From assembly GCA_025462885.1 (NCBI GenBank), contig JAOAPN010000004.1, positions 434,001 to 498,000 on the forward strand: a stretch of DNA of 64,000 bases. The letters run 5' to 3'. Numbering within the stretch: position 1 is the stretch's first letter; each line of letters opens with the position of its first letter. The position numbers and the translations under genes were made by a program. The DNA comes from Acidobacteriaceae bacterium (GTDB taxonomy: Bacteria > Acidobacteriota > Terriglobia > Terriglobales > Acidobacteriaceae). Below are positions 61,854 through 64,000 of this stretch, piece by piece. Below the pieces are notes generated by a model. That model did no database searches. It saw only the letters and a program-made list of their open reading frames with translations, and was not told the DNA's origin.

Positions 61854-64000
61854 ATGGCTGTACAGACCGGTGCTGGGTTGAAATTTCTCGAAGACAAATG
61901 GGATGAAGCGGTAGCGTCCAAGCTGGATGCGCCGGAGTTGCTGCGCTACCGGTCGAACCTGTTGGGTTCCGATCTGCGGATCACGAACTTTGGTGGTGGA
62001 AACACCAGCTCGAAGCTGGAGGCCGTCGACCCGGTCGATGGACAGACGAAGAAAGTTCTGTGGGTAAAGGGAAGCGGCGGAGATCTCGGCAGCATCAAGC
62101 GCGCCGGCTTCGCAACCCTGTACATGGATAAATTGCTGGCCGTTGAGAAGGTCTATCGCGGCGTCGATTTTGAAGATGAGATGGTGGATCTGTATCCGCT
62201 CTGCACCTTCGGCAACAACCCGGTCGCGGCTTCGATCGATACGCCGCTGCATGGCTATCTGCCCTTCGAGCATGTAGACCATCTGCACCCGGACTGGGGC
62301 ATCGCGCTCGCAGCCTCAGCGAACGGCAAGCTGAAGATGGACGAGTTCAACAAGGAGTTCGGCCATAAGCTGGCCTGGCTGCCATGGCAGCGCCCCGGTT
62401 TTGAGCTGGGCATGATGCTGCGCAAGATCGTGCAGGACACGCCCGGCTGCGACGGCGTCGTTCTGGGTGGACACGGGCTCTTCACATGGGGCGACACGCA
62501 GCGTGAGAGCTACCTCAACACCATCACCATCATCGACCAGCTTGGCCAGTTCATCGAGCGGCATGGGTTGAAGGATGGGCACGTTCACTTCGGCGGAGCC
62601 AAGACCAAGAGCCGCGAAGATCGCAAGGAGATTGCGCTGAAGATCTTCCCGCAGCTTCGTGGCGCGGTGTCGCGCAAGCAGCGCTGGATCGGAAGCTTCT
62701 CTGAGCTGCCGCAGGTGCTGGACTTCGTGAACTCGGTACACGCGGAGGATCTGGCGCACCTCGGAACGAGCTGCCCGGACCACTTCATCCGCACCAAGAT
62801 TCGTCCGATGTTCATCAAGTGGGATCCGACCACCGATCCGAAGGAGCTGCCGGGCTTGATCGAGACCTCGCTCGAGACCTACCGCTCGGAGTACGGCGAC
62901 TACTACAAGGCGCATGCGCTGCCTGACTCTCCTGCGATCCGCGATGCCAGCCCGACGGTGGTTCTGGTTCCCGGCGTAGGTATGTTTACCTTCGGCAAGA
63001 ATAAGACGGAGTCGCGTCTGACCGGAGAGTTCTACATCAATGCGATTGGCGTGATGCAGGGTGCCGGTGCACTCGGCGCAGGCGTCAAGTGCACGGACAT
63101 TCCGCAGGCTGGTCCTGCCGCTACCGCCGACCAGTTCAAGACATTCTCGAACTACGTTGCGTTGCCGGCAAGCGAGGCCTTCCGCATCGAGTACTGGAAG
63201 CTGGAAGAGGCGAAGATTCGCCGCCAGCCGCCGGAGAAGGAACTGAGCCGCCGTATTGCCCTGATCGTCGGCGGTGGAAGCGGTATCGGACGCGAAGTTG
63301 CGTTGCTGGCTGCTGAGCGTGGCGCTCACGTCGTCGTTGCCGACCGCGACGTAAAGGGTGCCGAGGCTGTCGCCGAGGAGACCAAGGCGATTGCAGGCAA
63401 GGAAGCGGTGAGCTGGACGAGCATCAACATTACCGACCGCAAGGCGATCCGCGCAGCGCTCGATGCGACCATCCAACAGTTCGGCGGCGTCGACATTCTG
63501 GTCAACACGGCTGCGATGTTCCCGTCTTCGCCGGACGGCATCATCAGCGACTCAATGTGGGGAACGACGCTGGAGGTCAATGTGACTTCAAACTTCATCC
63601 TCGCGGATGAAGCGGCGAAGGTCTTCAAGGAGCAGGGCATCGATGCAAGCGTGGTCCTGACCAGCTCGGCCAATGCCGTGGTCGCGAAGAAGGGCAGCGA
63701 GGCATACGACGTCAGCAAGGCCGCTCTGAGCCACCTGGTGCGCGAGCTTGCCGTCACGCTATCGCCCAAGGTGCGGGTCAACGGCATCTCGCCCGCAACC
63801 GTGGTGAAGGGATCGACGATGTTCCCGCGCGATCGCGTCATCGCCAGCCTGAAGAAGTATGAACTGCCGTTCGAAGAGGCGATGACGGACGATGAGCTGC
63901 GGAACGTGTTGGCGTTGTTCTATGCCAAGCGCACGCTGACGCATCAGCCGATCGATCCGAAGGACTGCGCGCAGGCGATCATGTTCCTCGCCGGCCCCAA
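61854..64000 (+). CDS. rhaD: Bifunctional rhamnulose-1-phosphate aldolase/lactaldehyde dehydrogenase, 3' end cut by window edge
   Basis: The frame is open for 715 codons to the window end. The N-terminal class II aldolase part (NFGGGNTSSKLEAVDP, VKGSGGDLG, IDTPLHGYLPFEHVDHLHPD with the zinc His, GVVLGGHGLFTWGD) splits L-rhamnulose-1-phosphate into DHAP and L-lactaldehyde. A short-chain dehydrogenase follows from about residue 467 (IALIVGGGSGIGREVALLA, VLVNTAAMFP, AYDVSKAALSHL with YxxxK) and would oxidise lactaldehyde to lactate. ATG 61854 follows AGGAG. It is preceded by the hybrid regulator. Confidence 0.95.
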   Translation, partial: MAVQTGAGLKFLEDKWDEAVASKLDAPELLRYRSNLLGSDLRITNFGGGNTSSKLEAVDPVDGQTKKVLWVKGSGGDLGSIKRAGFATLYMDKLLAVEKVYRGVDFEDEMVDLYPLCTFGNNPVAASIDTPLHGYLPFEHVDHLHPDWGIALAASANGKLKMDEFNKEFGHKLAWLPWQRPGFELGMMLRKIVQDTPGCDGVVLGGHGLFTWGDTQRESYLNTITIIDQLGQFIERHGLKDGHVHFGGAKTKSREDRKEIALKIFPQLRGAVSRKQRWIGSFSELPQVLDFVNSVHAEDLAHLGTSCPDHFIRTKIRPMFIKWDPTTDPKELPGLIETSLETYRSEYGDYYKAHALPDSPAIRDASPTVVLVPGVGMFTFGKNKTESRLTGEFYINAIGVMQGAGALGAGVKCTDIPQAGPAATADQFKTFSNYVALPASEAFRIEYWKLEEAKIRRQPPEKELSRRIALIVGGGSGIGREVALLAAERGAHVVVADRDVKGAEAVAEETKAIAGKEAVSWTSINITDRKAIRAALDATIQQFGGVDILVNTAAMFPSSPDGIISDSMWGTTLEVNVTSNFILADEAAKVFKEQGIDASVVLTSSANAVVAKKGSEAYDVSKAALSHLVRELAVTLSPKVRVNGISPATVVKGSTMFPRDRVIASLKKYELPFEEAMTDDELRNVLALFYAKRTLTHQPIDPKDCAQAIMFLAGP

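Overview
The window looks like chromosomal DNA from an acidobacterium, most likely family Acidobacteriaceae (Granulicella, Edaphobacter or Terriglobus-like). The reasons are high GC content, a very long Oar-like TonB-dependent receptor with an N-terminal carboxypeptidase-regulatory-like domain, many short exported conserved proteins, and small dispersed intergenic hairpin elements. The genus is inferred from gene content and was not tested by any search. No rRNA, prophage, transposase or CRISPR array was seen. Two tRNA-Arg genes are present. The genes cut by the edges are uvrC (left) and a bifunctional rhamnulose-1-phosphate aldolase/dehydrogenase (right).

Layout. 1-9.4 kb: uvrC, an OmpA-type lipoprotein with a candidate sigma-54 promoter, mazG, a GNAT plus OSBS/NSAR-type enolase-superfamily pair, a bactofilin operon and a small AT-hook-like protein. 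9.5-24.8 kb: an APC transporter with a cytosolic extension and a possible 43-residue membrane microprotein upstream, lnt followed by prfB with its programmed +1 frameshift, methyltransferase, DinB and CoA-binding genes, a DsbD-type reductase, a redoxin, rarA overlapping a SpoU-type RNA methylase, a Sua5/TsaC-type gene, YdcF and DUF92. 24.9-29.8 kb: a beta-propeller lipoprotein, an ECF sigma/anti-sigma pair, tlyA and nadK.

29.9-36.3 kb holds a minus-strand transport locus: an FTR1 iron permease fused to a DUF2318 cysteine-rich domain, two FtsX-like permeases and an ABC ATPase. This resembles the FTR1/P19-linked iron uptake clusters but has no visible P19 gene. Tandem 29-bp operator-like repeats precede it, and repeat elements lie between and inside its genes. 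36.3-40.5 kb: a TonB receptor between two tRNA-Arg genes. 40.6-49.9 kb: a TlpA-like thioredoxin, a glycosyltransferase, two tandem 6-pyruvoyl-tetrahydropterin-synthase-family genes with folE, truB, and a TesA-like esterase divergent from a YbbA/YbbP-type ABC pair with a perfect palindrome over the promoter.

50.1-64 kb is a sugar-catabolic region. GH105, galK, galT and a Gfo/Idh oxidoreductase run in one direction. They are followed by rhaT (opposite strand), lutABC, an RhaI-type L-rhamnose isomerase, an unusual regulator (IclR-type HTH joined to a sugar-binding-protein domain) and the RhaD aldolase/dehydrogenase. Read together, unsaturated rhamnogalacturonan fragments would yield rhamnose and galactose. 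Rhamnose would be imported, isomerised, (after phosphorylation by a kinase not in the window) split to DHAP and lactaldehyde, oxidised to lactate by the RhaD dehydrogenase domain, and passed to LutABC to give pyruvate. A near-identical 20-bp element upstream of both lutA and rhaI suggests that the two steps share regulation. Three scattered copies of a GGAAGGGCAC hairpin element, one of them a composite with 12-bp terminal inverted repeats, plus one hairpin core inside a permease gene, are the main structural novelty.
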